Source: Mesotaenium endlicherianum (Eukaryota; Streptophyta; Zygnematophyceae; Zygnematales; Mesotaeniaceae). From it: 64,000 nucleotides of DNA. The DNA is taken from assembly GCA_009602735.1 (NCBI GenBank), contig WELA01007774.1:639279-703278 (forward strand). The letters are read 5' to 3'. Shown here one piece after another: positions 32,243 through 44,063 of the stretch. Numbering within the stretch: position 1 is the stretch's first letter; every line of letters starts with the position of its first letter. The position numbers and the translations under genes were made by a program. Below the pieces are notes generated by a model. It had not been told where the DNA came from and ran no database searches. It saw nothing but the letters and a program-made list of their open reading frames with translations.

Positions 32243-33144
32243 TGAAAGGGGCAGAGTGCCCTAGTGGAAGTGTAGTAACTCACAAAGAAAAAACTAGTTG
32301 CAAGCATACTAAAGAGTGCAGCAGCATATCACTAAGAAAGCTTAGGAAATTACTCAACATTTTGAGTTGTAAGAAACTGCTCACAAATGATGTAGGATGA
32401 AAGGCCTTGTCATGACAAACCCGTAGAAATTTACTGAAGCGAAAACTGATAAGAAATGAAGTAGTTATCTCTATAGTTTTCTACGACGGCCGCTCGCCCT
32501 CTAGGCGGGAGGTCCGCTTAGCAACGGATTTTCCTAAGTGTTTGTCAAATCGTCCCTTCCAAAGTATTTGTGAGAGCGCCAGATCAGTCTTATCTTACAT
32601 GTCGGGCCGATTTGACGTCCACATGCATGCATCGAGATATCTAGAATATACTAACTTAGACGCGCTATGCTAAACCGAAACTTCTAGGTGAATTGACCTA
32701 GTCAGTACTCCGCGTCAGCCAAACTTACGTGAAGGTTCGAATTCATACTAACGGCCAGATCGCTCGACGCTGTCGGTCTATCTGACGGTCGCGCTCACCG
32801 CAAAATTAAGGACAGTCGTCAACCGATCTCAAAACTAATTAAACTTTAGAAATCCATAACTCTCTCAATACTTAACACTAGGTATCCCATCGGACCATAT
32901 ATGGTCTAGCTAACCCCCATTTTTCAGCGCTGACCTCGAGGGTGCTACAGTTGACCAACTGGTACAATCTATGGCTCAAACGAACCGTACACACTTGAAC
33001 CTTAGGCGAAAAAATGCAAAATGGTCTTCCAATCATTAACGACAAAGTTAGAGTCAAAAGAAGGAGGTTCAAAGTTCAGGTTCACAACGAAATTTCAAGT
33101 GAAAAGTCTGTCATACCCAAGGTCACTAAAAAGCTCTTAGAGCC

Positions 33145-33723
33145 ATGGCTTCTTTTTCAAATGCGCCAAAAATAGTTGTGGGTGATAAATTACTCATCCC
33201 TGCCACCTTCTGGGGAGATGCATGGGCGAAAAAGACATTTGGACAATATTACATATAGTTTTTCTTAGTCGGAATTGTGAGAAAAGAGGTTGTGAGGACT
33301 AAAAAGGAGAACTCATGGCTCATAGAAGTGTTGTATTACAAAGAAAAGAAGCAATGGGAGGCATGGCAGGTCAGGCAGTACCTACCTACAGTGCCTGAAG
33401 AGTCCTGGTTTTATTTTGAGTCGCATGTAGTTCGTTTTGGCTTGGTTTCCTCAGGGGCCTGTTTGCTTTCAAATTCGAGGGAGAATGAGGGTCACAGTCT
33501 AATTTCGTCCTCCCAAGATCCAAATGATGACTCACAGCCAAGATCTAGTGATGGTGAGGAGGATAAGGAGGATGAGGAGGAAGAGGAGGAGGAGGAGGAG
33601 GAGGAGGATATTATGAGGAAGAGGGGCAGGCCTGACACCGGAAGAGGTAAGCAGCTGATGCTCATTGTTCCTACTGTTAAAAATGAGAAAAGGGAGAGGA
33701 GGAGAAGGGCAACTGCTCCATAA
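33145..33723 (+). pseudogene. piggyBac transposase, N-terminal part
   Basis: From ATG 33,145 the frame gives MASFSNAPKIVVGDKLLIPA, with an SH3/Tudor-like look in the first 90 residues (WGDAWAKKTFG...WLIEVLYYKEKKQWEAW). Then come an acidic run (about 15 Glu/Asp) and an AT-hook-like RKRGRPDTGRGK. One TAG near 33,256 interrupts it. The next coding-like sequence after 33,723 is already the C-terminal region, so most of the DDD catalytic domain is deleted. A short direct repeat, TTAACCATAA(C)TTCTCC-like, occurs twice at the join near 33,720-33,755, a plausible deletion scar. Confidence 0.75.
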
Positions 33724-33755
33724 CCATAATTTCTCCTTAACCATAACTTCTCCAA

Positions 33756-34288
33756 ACATTGTGGTGCACTACAAAACACACAAAGACGCTGTTGATCAAT
33801 TTTACAAGCTCTGTGTGAGAGATAAGTTCTTTGTTGAGACTTTTGCTGTGAGCTTAAAGTGGTGGCACAAACTATATTGGGGTCTATTTGATGCTGCCCT
33901 GGCCGATGCCTACATCCTCTACAACCTGGCCCATCCTGAGAGTGACAGGTATCCCTTCATGTTAGATGTTGTAGCGGAGATGACAGACTTCCATGATCCA
34001 CATAAGGGGAGGAGCTTTCGCTGGAGTGCGGGGCGGGCTGGGATTGACAGGTTCCTAGGGAGACACTTCCCTGAGCACCTTTCAGGAGGCTCTAGACTAG
34101 GATGTGTAGTGTGCAGGAGCAAGTTGTATGACCTAGGCCATGAGAAGAGTAAGGTGAGGCCTAGCTATTGGTGCGCAACGTGTGGAGTAGCGCTTTGCCC
34201 CGCGCCTTGCTTTGAGGAGTACCATACCAACAGGCACATAGCACATGTAGATAGTGGCCCCTACAGGCTGAGTAGCACTAACAAGTAG
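33756..34288 (+). pseudogene. piggyBac transposase, C-terminal part with Cys-rich domain
   Basis: The translation shows the family's late insertion-domain helix (WWHKLYWGLFDAALADAYILY) followed by a C-terminal Cys-rich zinc domain (CVVC...YWCATCGVALCPAPCFEEYHTNRH). In the family that domain binds the element ends. It ends at a TAG at 34,286-34,288. The reading frame is open, but it has no upstream catalytic part in this copy. Confidence 0.88.
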
Positions 34289-35092
34289 GACTGTAGAGCA
34301 AAGGAACTGAAACAGAAACATATATGGAAGACATTGTGCTCCATAAATAGTTCAGCTTCATGTGTGCAAAGCTGTCAATTCTTCGATATTTTGCAACTAA
34401 TAATTTATTTTTAATCATTTTAATTCATTATTTTGTATATGAATATTTTTTTGTAAGTAAAGTAAGACTTTACTTTCAAGCTCCACTTTACAGATTACTA
34501 TTTGCGTGTGTAAAGAATAAATTATGTATTATTAACTGTGATGCTTTGGTGCATGAGGCACTAAAAAGTACGAAACATACCCGGACCCCATATGGTCCAC
34601 TAAGTACAGAGTGTGCCTCCACAAAGCTACTGATTAGAATGAAGTGAAATCTGTTTCATATGATAGGTAAGACTCATGCCTACCCCAGATTAAATCAACA
34701 ACTACTGGTTCAAATCCAAATTCATAGTGTGTGAAGGTAAAGTTGGCCCTATTTGCTCGTTTCTTGTTACCGTACACACCTTGTACAGAAAGTACACCTA
34801 ACCTTTCCGAAAATTGCGGGCCACATGGCCAGTGCAATACTTTGTGATGTAAGCTCTCTAATGGTCTATCACACATAGTCATAGCTTCAGTGGTTATTTC
34901 AATATAGTATGACTTAGGGGGTGCATTATTGGACCATATATGGTCTTTTCCTTGGGAGACCTAGTGTTAACCAAATTCAATGAACTTTATATCAAAATGA
35001 TCACAAAAATGCACTCTACACTTCTAAACAATCAAAACATACTTTCATGAAACTCTTAAATGCAGTTCCTAAACCTATGACCTTACACCATC

Positions 35093-36083
35093 CCCCTCTT
35101 CAAGATGCGACGTCCTCGACGCACTTTGCAGATAACGTCTCAACTTACTCTTACAATGAGTCAAGTTGGCTTCTGGCTCCCAAGTGTTGTCGTCCGCATG
35201 GTATCCCTTCCACTTGACCAGATACTCTTGAACAAGTCGTTGACCTCGCTTGACTCGTCAATCGCCGACGATCGCCTCCACTTCATACTCCAATGCATCA
35301 TCGATCTCGACCGGTGGTGGCGGTGTAGGTAGTCGTCGCGGATGTCCCTCGTTCGGGTCAACGTATGGTCGCGGGTAATCGACATGGAACACATCATGTA
35401 TACCCCAGTGTGAAGAAATTTCCAACTGGTAGGCCACTAGATTCACCTGCCCGAGCACCAAAAATGGACGTATAAATCGTGCTTGCAGTTTTCTCTTGCC
35501 CGTGAAAGGTAAATTCTCTATTAAACAAGAGTACTTTATTGCCCACGTGAAATGTCACTTCCCTCCTGTGCTTGTTAGCATGCTTGACTTGCTCTTCCTG
35601 TGCCTTCCGAATACACGTCTTTGCCATTTCCCAAGTGTTGGTTATCTGCTCCATAAAAGCTTGTGTAGTAGGAACCTGAGTCTCCTTGGCCTTTTCCAAC
35701 AAGATGTTTCCTGGATGATATACTTCTCTCCCATAAACCATAGTGAATGGTGACTGCTTGGTTGATCTCAGCATGCTGTTGTTGTAGGCAAACTCCAATC
35801 CTGCCAGCTTCTTGTCCGACTCAGAAGGGTCTTCCATAGTGAAACTCTTGAGCACCTCTTGCAGAGTTCTGTTGAGCCTCTCTCTCTGCCCGTCTGTCTG
35901 AGGATGATAGGAAGTACTCATACTCAGATTGGTCCCCATCAAAAGTAAACAATGACCGCCAAAAGTTGCTAGTAAACCATGGATCTCGGTTTGAAACAAT
36001 CACCTTCGGCAACCCATGTAGCCTGAAAATATGATCAAAGAATAATCGTGCCACATCTGCTACCATACAAGTCTCCTTCATGA
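35093..36083 (-). pseudogene. Element E integrase C-terminus and chromodomain (fossil)
   Basis: The region corresponds to the last part of element B pol: integrase core from the VSDRDP-like motif onward and a chromodomain with YEVEAIVGD. It is broken. It is continuous with 45,045 onward across the insertion of F. Confidence 0.82.
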
Positions 36084-36803
36084 TGTAATGAATCAGTATA
36101 TTAGTAGATATGATATTCATTTAGATATAATAGTCAATTAAGTTCAGCCTGCTGAACCCTAGTTTATAATCAGTCTGCTGGACTTCATATTTAATATCAG
36201 TTTAATGACTCAGCCGGAAGCAGGAGGCTGAAGTCAACCTAAGTCAGCTTGCTGACACATTCTTTGACAGCCAGCTGACTTCCGTACTCGGTAGCAGCAA
36301 ACTGCCTCGATATGCATCTAAGTGTGATATGCTAGATGAATGGCCAGATGACATCCCTATGATGGATGGCGATTCGGGATGATGGGAGATGGCGGTGGAT
36401 TTGGTTAACCGGGTCCTACCAACGTGGTTAACTCCCGGGTAGGCGGTGCCATCGCACTGGCCGTTGAACAGTAAACTTATTCCATGTACATATGCTAGGC
36501 ATTGCTCTCGAGTTCGGCATTCGGAAACGAGGCCAACTCTCTTGTACAGCTTACTGGGAGAGATCTGAATCCAAGGCGCGAAGCCATTGACACGCACTAT
36601 CTTCTAACCTTGCTTATGTATGAGTTTACTGATTGCATTGTTGATGCTAGTTTACTCGCATTTGACTTATGATTATTGTTCACTGCTAGTGTGTTGTCCT
36701 TTTGCCGTTTAACCAGTTAACGAAAAATACCATAAAAATTACTTGCTGATATAAAAATCTTTATTAATTGTTAATCGCCTATTTGGTAAGTCGATTCATT
36801 TCA
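36084..36803 (+). repeat. 5' LTR of element F
   Basis: This 720-bp LTR is followed after one base by the primer-binding site TGGTATCGGAGC (36,805-36,816). Confidence 0.92.
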
Positions 36804-36837
36804 GTGGTATCGGAGCGGTTATCATAGTCTTCTTTGT

Positions 36838-38315
36838 ATGGTAAGGACAAGCTCTCAAACTAGCAACTTCCGAGACATGGAGAACCAGGATAACGAGAAT
36901 GTCGACAACCAGGCGGAAAGCCATGTAGCGGGAACCCGTACCTATTCTGAAGCAATGGCAGATATTGCAGCTAGAGAGGCTGCAGATGAGGCAGCTGCTA
37001 TTGCCGCAGTCGTAGCAGAGCAAGCTGAGGAGGAGAGAGCCAGATTAGAAGCTGAACAATTAGCAAAGGCTGCTGAAGATACAGAAAGGAGGGAAGGACA
37101 GCCAGCTGACGAGCGCACTGCTGAAGAACTTATGGCATCCAGGGCCAATGTTCTGAACCCACCTCATGCTGTACAACTCAATGTACCCCTAGGTCAAATA
37201 CAGGACCGGCTGAATGCGGCAGGAATTGCTGCTGTAGGAGCAAGAGGGACTGTTGAGGACACTACTCAGCGAGTAGATGCCAATGCTGCTGCTGCATTTG
37301 CTAGACTACCATCCCAGAGTGTGGACTGGGGAGCATTTTTCTTTCAAATGCAGTCGCAAATTGCGACCATGTATCAGTCCCAACAGGAGGACAAAAGAAT
37401 CATAATGTCTCTACTGCAAGACGGAGACCAACTGGGTCTCAAACCACTGGTGGTGGTGGCAGAGGGCCTAGTAAGCCCAAGCCGAAACCTCCCCAGGAAT
37501 ATGATCCTGAGGGAAACAGAAAATATTACCTGATCAAGTTTCTCGCGGATGTTGAGCAGTGGTTGGAGAACTACCCAGAACTGCAAGATTACAAGAAGGT
37601 CAGGCACACCGATGCGCTACTGAAAGACAGTGCCTCAGACTGGTGGCTATACTGGAAAGGGGAGCGTAAGGCTCAGCAACTTGGTGACCCTACGTGGGTA
37701 GAGTTTGTCGGGAAGTTGCATGAGAAGTTTGATGTCATCAACCAGCAGGAGAAAGCTATCTATGCAATGATCTCCCTGACACTGAAGCAGACCACTTCAG
37801 TTGCTGGGTTTGCTCAAAAGTTCCAGGAGAACATGATGAAACAGCCAGACTTGCCAGAGCTGTATAGGATAGCATACTTCAGGTATGGCTTGAAATCCGA
37901 AGTCTCGGGTCATTTTGCTGAAAAGAAGTATGAAGAACTGGCTGACTTGATCCAGGATGCTGATGCCTGAGATCAGCAGCCGTTCAATCACAAGCGCCAG
38001 AGTAATGCTTTGGTGTCTAAGATTGTCAAAAAGCCCCACGGTTCCTACAATGCAATTGAAAGAGACCAGGCTCAGGATGATCAGGGTGATAGATATGAGT
38101 ATGAGTATAATGCTATACAGTGTAGAGGTAGAGGTGGTTTCTCTCGAGGCGGCTATGGAAGAGGTGGTGGTAGGACTAAGCCGAGACCAGCCTCAGCAAA
38201 ATCTCTTTGCTTCCGTTGCCAGCAGACGGGTCACTTCAGAGAGCAGTGTCCAGCCAAGCACCTCCCAAAGGTCGAGAGAAAAGACCAGCCTTTAAAAGAC
38301 AGCAATAGTCAGTAA
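36838..38315 (+). pseudogene. Element F gag (fossil)
   Basis: It starts MVRTSSQTSN 34 bases after the LTR and is followed by an Ala/Glu-rich coiled coil (AEQAEEERARLEAEQLAKAA). A Gag core follows (DWWLYWKGERKAQQLGDPTW, FAQKFQENMMKQPDLPE), then an Arg/Gly-rich segment and one CCHC knuckle (CFRCQQTGHFREQC). Element H has a related gag in the same order. Broken. Confidence 0.85.
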
Positions 38316-38329
38316 TCCAGTCTACTGAC

Positions 38330-41300
38330 TGTCAGGATGCTACAGATAGTGAGTCGTCACTAGCTACCCTCGTAGCAGGTATTATGAGTCCTGCTCAACT
38401 GGATTCACTATGCATGCCTGACAACCAGATAAAGAAGACCATCAGCAATATAGACAACCAGAGAGTGCACACTCTGGATGCTCTTGTTCCACCTGCTGTC
38501 CAACATTTCTTTGCTAAGTCAGGAGAACAATGCGAAAGTCAGAAAAAAACAGTCCCCCCTATCCTACTGCATTGCATGATTGCAGGTATGAAGGTGAGGG
38601 CATTTTTTGACGGAGGGGCGTCATATACTTTTATCCACATCGACTTAGTTAAGCGGCTAAGGCTGCCTACTGTCACCCAAGGGAATAGAAAAATATTCCT
38701 TGGAGATGCCTCAAGTATCCCGAGAGGAGTTATAACCAAGCCTATTGAGGTCCAGTTAGGTTCTGGCATTGCAATTCTAACCGAAACGCTTACATTTGAG
38801 GTACTCAACATTGGCTTTTATGATCTCGTGCTAGGCAGGTCCTGGCTTAATAGACATCAAGCTGAAGTGTGTTGGAGCAGAGGTACAGTTAAAGTGAGAG
38901 GAGCCAGTGATGGGCAGACTGACTTGGCACCCACCAGTGCTCTTCCTCTTGTCCTGTGTGGATGGCAAATGAAGGAAAAGAAGAGGCTTCCAGAAGGATG
39001 CAAGTTGCTGAATGCAATGGAGTTCGTCAAAAGCTGGAACCAGAAGGAAGACAGAATGTTCTGTCTGCTGCTAAGAGAGGTACCTCCTCAACCTGAAGAA
39101 GTGGTTGAGAAAAAGGTACACCCTCCGGAACACCCTACTGCTGCAAACATTGTTGCTCAGTACACGGATGTGTTTAATATGCCTCCAGGACTACCCCCTA
39201 AGCGGGAAGTAGATCATAGGATTGATTTATTACCTGGTAGCCAGCCACCCTGGCAACGCACGTATGGCTTGTCTTATTTGGAGAGTGAGGAGTTGAAAAC
39301 ACAGATTGCAGAGCTGGAGGAAAATGGTTACATTTCTCCCAGTAAATCACCGTACGGCGCACCTATCCTATTTGTTAAGAAAAAGGATGGCAGTATGCGG
39401 ATGTGTGTGGATTACAGAGCCCTGAACAGAATTACAGTAAAGAACAAGTATGCTTTACCCAGAATCGAGGACTTGCTTGATACCCTGTCTGGCGCTAAGG
39501 TGTTCAGTAAGATAGATCTCAAGAGTGGTTATCATCAAATCAGAATTGCTGAGGGGGATGAACACAAGACTGCTTTCCGCACACGTTATGGACACTATGA
39601 GTTCAACGTGATGCCATTTGGACTGACTAATGCTCCTGCTACCTTTATGGGTGCTATGAATGACATTTTCAGACCTTATTTGGATAAGTTTGTGCAAGTT
39701 TTCCTGGATGATATTTTAATTTTCTCTAAAGATGAAGCTCAGCACACTGAACACTTAAAGAAAGTGCTGGACACTCTGCGGAAAAATCACTTGTATGCTA
39801 AAATGAGCAAGTGTGATTTCTTTAAGGAAAGTATTGAATTCTTAGGCCACGTTGTCAGTAAAGAGGGCATCAGTGTGGATCCTAAGAAAGTCCAGACCAT
39901 AAGGGACTGGCCAGTACCACAGTCTGTCTCTGAAGTTAGATCCTTCCTCGGGTTGGCTAACTACTATAGGAGATTTATTGAGAATTATTCCACAAAGGCC
40001 AGTAAACTGACTGACCTTACTAAGAAAGACATCGGGTATGTGTGGGGGGAAGAGCAGCAGGCTGCCTTCCAGACCCTTAAAGATGCCCTTTGTTCTGCCC
40101 CAGTGCTAGCCGTGTATGACCCCAGCAAACCGGTGCAGGTGGTTACTGATGCCTCTGATTTTGCCATGGGTGCTATTTTGTTGCAGCCTGCTGACAAAAC
40201 CACAAAGGATGGTAAGGTACGGCAGGAGTGGCATCCTGTGTTGTATGAGTCTATGAAATTTAATCCAGCGGAGATTAATTACTCAGTGCATGATAAAGAG
40301 CTGCTAGCTATCATTCATGTACTCAAACAGTGGAGAGCATACTTACATGGTAAAGCTTTTAAGGTGATTACAGATCATCTAGCTCTGACCCACTTTCAGA
40401 AGAAGTCCAAGCTGTCGAGGAGGGAGAACCGCTGGAGCCAGATGCTGGAGCAGTTCCAAGTCCAGATCGACTACAAACCAGGGAAGTTGAATCCTGCTGA
40501 TGCACTCTCTAGAAGACCTGACTTGCAAGAAAGGAACTTTAGTCAGCATGCTGTAGATAAAGTCCTGTGTGCACTCACTTCACTAAAGGTGAAAAAGTCC
40601 TTCCTTGAACAACTTAGGAAAGCCTACCTTTCTGACCCAACATTTGAGCCCAGCCCCACTACTGGTATGTGTCGTGCTACCGCACTCGGGTATAAGCTCA
40701 AGGGAGGGGTCTGGGTGACTGAAACCACTTCAGGCAGGCTGAAGCTGGTCATTCCTAATAATTTGGAAATAAGGTCTCTCTTACTGAGTCAAGCTCATGA
40801 CAGTCTCCTGGGTGGACATTTGGGGCAGGCCAAAACTGTTGGCAAACTGGCAAAACATTATCATTGGGAGGGGTTACCCCGGGAGGTCTTGAAATATGTC
40901 AAGTCCTGTGACCAGTGTCAGAGAAATAAGTCTCGGCACACACCACCCGGAGGTCTCTTGCAACCGCTACCCATCCCAGCGGGACGCTGGGAAACTATAT
41001 CCATGGACTGGGTGGTCTCACTACCAAGAACTGCCAACGGGCATGATTCAATACTGGTAGTCGTGGATAAACTGACAAAAATGGTCATTTTTATCCCCAC
41101 AACTGTCAAAGTGACTGCACTCGAAACAGCGAGACAGTTCTACAACCATGTAGTATGCCAACATGGGCTCCCTTCTAATATCATCTCAGACAGAGACTCA
41201 AAATTCACCTCTAAGTTCTGGAGAGCTTTAATGGGGTTAATGGGAGTCAAACAGCTGCTCAGCACAGCAAACCACCCTCAGACTGATGGGCAGACTGAAA

Positions 41301-42100
41301 GAACTAACCGAGTTCTGCAAGAGGTACTGAGAGCCTATATTAACCAAAAACAAGATAAATGGGATGACCTGTTACCCCAAATCCAGTTTGCGGTCAACAG
41401 TGCGGTGCACGCGTCAACGGGCAAGACTCCTTTTGAACTAAGCCTGGGTAGAGTCCCTAAGTCTCCTTTAGATGTCCTAGGGGAGTCCTTAACTCCCCCT
41501 GAAGGGATTGACAATCCGGTCTCCCTCCAGTTAACTCAGGAGTTTGCTGACACCCTGTCAGAAGTCTAGCAGAACCTGCACAAAGCCCAAGAAAACCAAC
41601 AAAAGTACGCTAATCAGCACCGTCGAGAACTGACCTTTTCTAAGGGCGATTTGGTCAAACTGCATTCTCAGCACCTGTACCTCCCTGGTGTGGTCAAGAA
41701 AAAGCTTGGCCCTGCCTGGATCGGTCCATATTCGGTAGTGCGTCGTGTCGGTCAGAATGCTTACAAACCGAACATGTCAGCGGACTACAAGGGTCACCCG
41801 GTCTTTGATGTCTCCTTCCTGGAACCATACATCAAAGGTGATACACTGTTCACAGGTCGGTTACCTGTTCAACCGGGACCGGTCCCCGCTGTCCAGGACG
41901 GTGACCCTGAGGAATATGAGGTTGAGGAGATTTTAGACGCGCGCTCGGTCCGTCGATCGTCTAAATATGTCATGAAGTATCTCATTCGATGGAAGGGTTA
42001 CGATGCCTCTGGGGACACTTGGGAATTTAGAGACCATTTGACTAATGCCAAAGGGGCGTTGAAACGGTTCCACCTTCGGGCGACTGGAGCACCTCCCTAA
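38330..42100 (+). pseudogene. Element F pol with chromodomain (fossil, mostly open)
   Basis: In order: protease with a DGGAS-type active site; reverse transcriptase with FLDD (near 39,705); RNase H (TDHLALTHF); integrase zinc segment (CDQCQRNK); integrase core ([28 protein letters not shown]); and a chromodomain (YEVEEILDARS...YLIRWKGYDASGDTWE) at about 41,905-42,040. Very little of it is damaged. From about 38,812 onward it cannot be told apart from element G. Confidence 0.88.
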
Positions 42101-42512
42101 CAGTCATTTCAATTGACACGGGAAGGTGACAGGAGGTCCTGTCTCCATTTAAGTTGGAGGGGAAAATGTATGACAGTTAGTGTACGAGAGCGAGAAAGGG
42201 ACAGTTATGTGAACCCTAAGTGTCAGCGTAGTGATAGATGGGACGGTTATGTGAATCCTAAGTGTCAGCAGAGTGACAGAGGGGACAGCCTGGCCCACAT
42301 AAAGCGCCTTTGGCTGAAGGAAAAAGGGCCTCGCACAGCAATACATCACTTAACACACCTGAAAACACATTCATACGTTTATGTCTGGCGCACCGCAACT
42401 ACGTCAACTCCTAGCAATCACCCTGTAAGGTAAACAAGAACGAATATACCATACTAATACGAACTTACTCCCTTCCTGCAACTCCTAGGACAAAGGTCGA
42501 TATCCTACTAAC
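42101..42512 (+). other. Spacer of element F with a tandem repeat and a second purine tract
   Basis: A 44-45-bp unit (GG(G)ACGGTTATGTGAACCCTAAGTGTCAG-type) occurs twice at about 42,199-42,288. At 42,151-42,162 AAGTTGGAGGGG repeats the tract that precedes the 3' LTR (44,314-44,325). No gene is recognised. Confidence 0.65.
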
Positions 42513-42536
42513 TTGTGCCCTGGTTACATGTGCAAA

Positions 42537-44063
42537 ATGGCTCCCACCACACAAAAGGAGGACAGAAAGCGCAAGGCAGAAGAAGCCAGGAGGACAATGG
42601 AGCAATACCAGAAGGAGCTGGCGGCGACGTCCCTCACCAGGAGAGAACAAGAAAGGGTCCGCAAACAACAAGAGGCGGCAGAAGAAGCACAGAGGAAGAA
42701 GGATCAGGAAGCGGAAAACCTCAGGAAAGCTGAGGAGGAGAGACAGAAGAAACAACAAGAAGAAGCGGCAACGGCAGAGGAGGAGAGAAGGAAAAAGGCT
42801 GAAGCGGACTCGCAGAAGAGCTTGGCCACTTACAGGTATACTGTGGTGGGTGGCCAAAACTTTGATAACCTAAAGGAAGCATTGCTGGCAGCCCAGGAGA
42901 TCAACAAGCTAGAACAGACGACACTGCTAAAGAGGGAAGGAGCTGCAGCACTGGATAGGTACATTGAGACACACACTGGTGTGGTCCTCTACGAGGATTA
43001 TGCCAAGATGGTGGGCTATACAGCAGAGCAGGCCCGGTACCTTGCCGATGACTCGGAGAACAAGCCAGTCCCAATACCAAGAATAGTGGGAGATCAGAGA
43101 CTCATCAGGATGGTGAGCATGCGGCCCGATAGCTTTAAGAATACGATATTCTACCTCACACTATTGCCAGCTTACAATGAAGTTGAGAGAAGGAGCTGGG
43201 AGTACTTGGCCAGGGAAGCAGGACAGCAGATGTTCTCTCCCCATTGGTTCCCATGTAAACTGAGAAAGGCTGAGCATGGACCCCAGTACTACCAGCAGCC
43301 AACAGACTGGAGGTGGATGACCGTCACAAACAAAAAGCAGGAGTGTGACCGAGCCCAACCAGACAATTTCCACTATGGCCTAGACGGCTACCTCATCCTA
43401 CCACCTCACGTTGCCCATTGGGGCCCCAGGCTGAATGGCTGCCTGAGCAATATGAATGCAGAGACCAAAGAGCACAGGAGGAGGGGGAGAGACTACTTCT
43501 CTAAGGGAAAGCATGCCTTCATCAAATGGGCGAAGAATGCAGGCCGGATAGATATCAGCAGGCTGAAGGCCAAGCAACCTCCGGCGCGCCCTAAGAAAGG
43601 GAGGTCAGTAGACTACTCCATGTCTACCAGGGAGCAGGACGACTTAGTGGACGAGACTCCTACTCTCTCAGAGGAGGAGGATGAGGAGGATGAGGAAGAA
43701 GAACAAGGCAGAGGAGAAGCATCAGGAGCTGGCACTCAAGAGACCCAGGGGCAGGCAGGGGCACTTCCTAAGGAACCAAGATCAGGTATATGGAACGTGA
43801 TCCCGATCATGGAGGCAACTGGACCCCGCACTCGCTCCCCCAGCCCACCTGCCCAAGCAGGGGAAGAAGCTGATCTGACTGTACTTGGCAGCAGACACAG
43901 GCAGAAATCCCCAGAGGACAGGGGTGCCAGAAAGAGGGACGCGCGGGTGGGCCAGAGGTATGCCGGCCTCCCCCTTCGCTCAGGGACATGTACCTCTTGC
44001 CAATGTATTTCAGCATTCTATTGGAATGCCTGTCTATGTGGGGATCAACACCCAAGTGGGTGA
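42537..44063 (+). CDS. Element F third ORF, unknown coiled-coil protein
   Basis: The frame is 516 codons from 42,513 but I prefer the start MAPTTQKED at 42,537 (508 codons). Residues about 5-105 are almost entirely charged helix (repeated EE(E)RRKK and AEEAQRKKDQEAENL patterns), a strong coiled-coil signal. A globular part follows (YTVVGGQNFDNLKEALLAAQ to about residue 345, with many aromatic residues). Then come an acidic run, a Pro/Ser-rich stretch and a Cys cluster at the end. There is no signal peptide or membrane segment, so it is not an envelope protein by sequence. It occupies the position where some Ty3 relatives carry extra or env-like genes, which are usually expressed by splicing. 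Function unknown. Confidence 0.75.
   Translation: MAPTTQKEDRKRKAEEARRTMEQYQKELAATSLTRREQERVRKQQEAAEEAQRKKDQEAENLRKAEEERQKKQQEEAATAEEERRKKAEADSQKSLATYRYTVVGGQNFDNLKEALLAAQEINKLEQTTLLKREGAAALDRYIETHTGVVLYEDYAKMVGYTAEQARYLADDSENKPVPIPRIVGDQRLIRMVSMRPDSFKNTIFYLTLLPAYNEVERRSWEYLAREAGQQMFSPHWFPCKLRKAEHGPQYYQQPTDWRWMTVTNKKQECDRAQPDNFHYGLDGYLILPPHVAHWGPRLNGCLSNMNAETKEHRRRGRDYFSKGKHAFIKWAKNAGRIDISRLKAKQPPARPKKGRSVDYSMSTREQDDLVDETPTLSEEEDEEDEEEEQGRGEASGAGTQETQGQAGALPKEPRSGIWNVIPIMEATGPRTRSPSPPAQAGEEADLTVLGSRHRQKSPEDRGARKRDARVGQRYAGLPLRSGTCTSCQCISAFYWNACLCGDQHPSG

Larger units (their letters stand above)
32876..34966 (+). mobile_element. piggyBac-superfamily DNA transposon, internally deleted
   Basis: TTAA flanks both ends (32,872-32,875 and 34,967-34,970). 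The termini are inverted: CACTAGGTATCCCA at the left and the complement of CACTAGGTCTCCCA at the right. Each end also holds a subterminal palindrome GACCATATATGGTC. Family-B LTRs elsewhere read TTGACC where the site would be, so the target was created by one base change to TTAACC and the insertion is precise. Inside are the N-terminal and C-terminal parts of a transposase with the catalytic centre missing. At 2.09 kb this is a deletion derivative that would need a transposase from elsewhere. Confidence 0.93.
32243..35087 (-). repeat. 3' LTR of element E, split by a piggyBac insertion
   Basis: The family-B LTR runs 32,243-32,875, then the piggyBac relic, then 34,967-35,087. Without the insert and its duplicated TTAA it is about 750 bp. 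The purine tract of the element lies just beyond 35,087. Confidence 0.88.

Noticed and set aside
42537-44063. Envelope gene in elements F and G
   Set aside because: No signal peptide, no membrane segment and no fusion-type motif. The protein is charged and coiled-coil throughout its first fifth.
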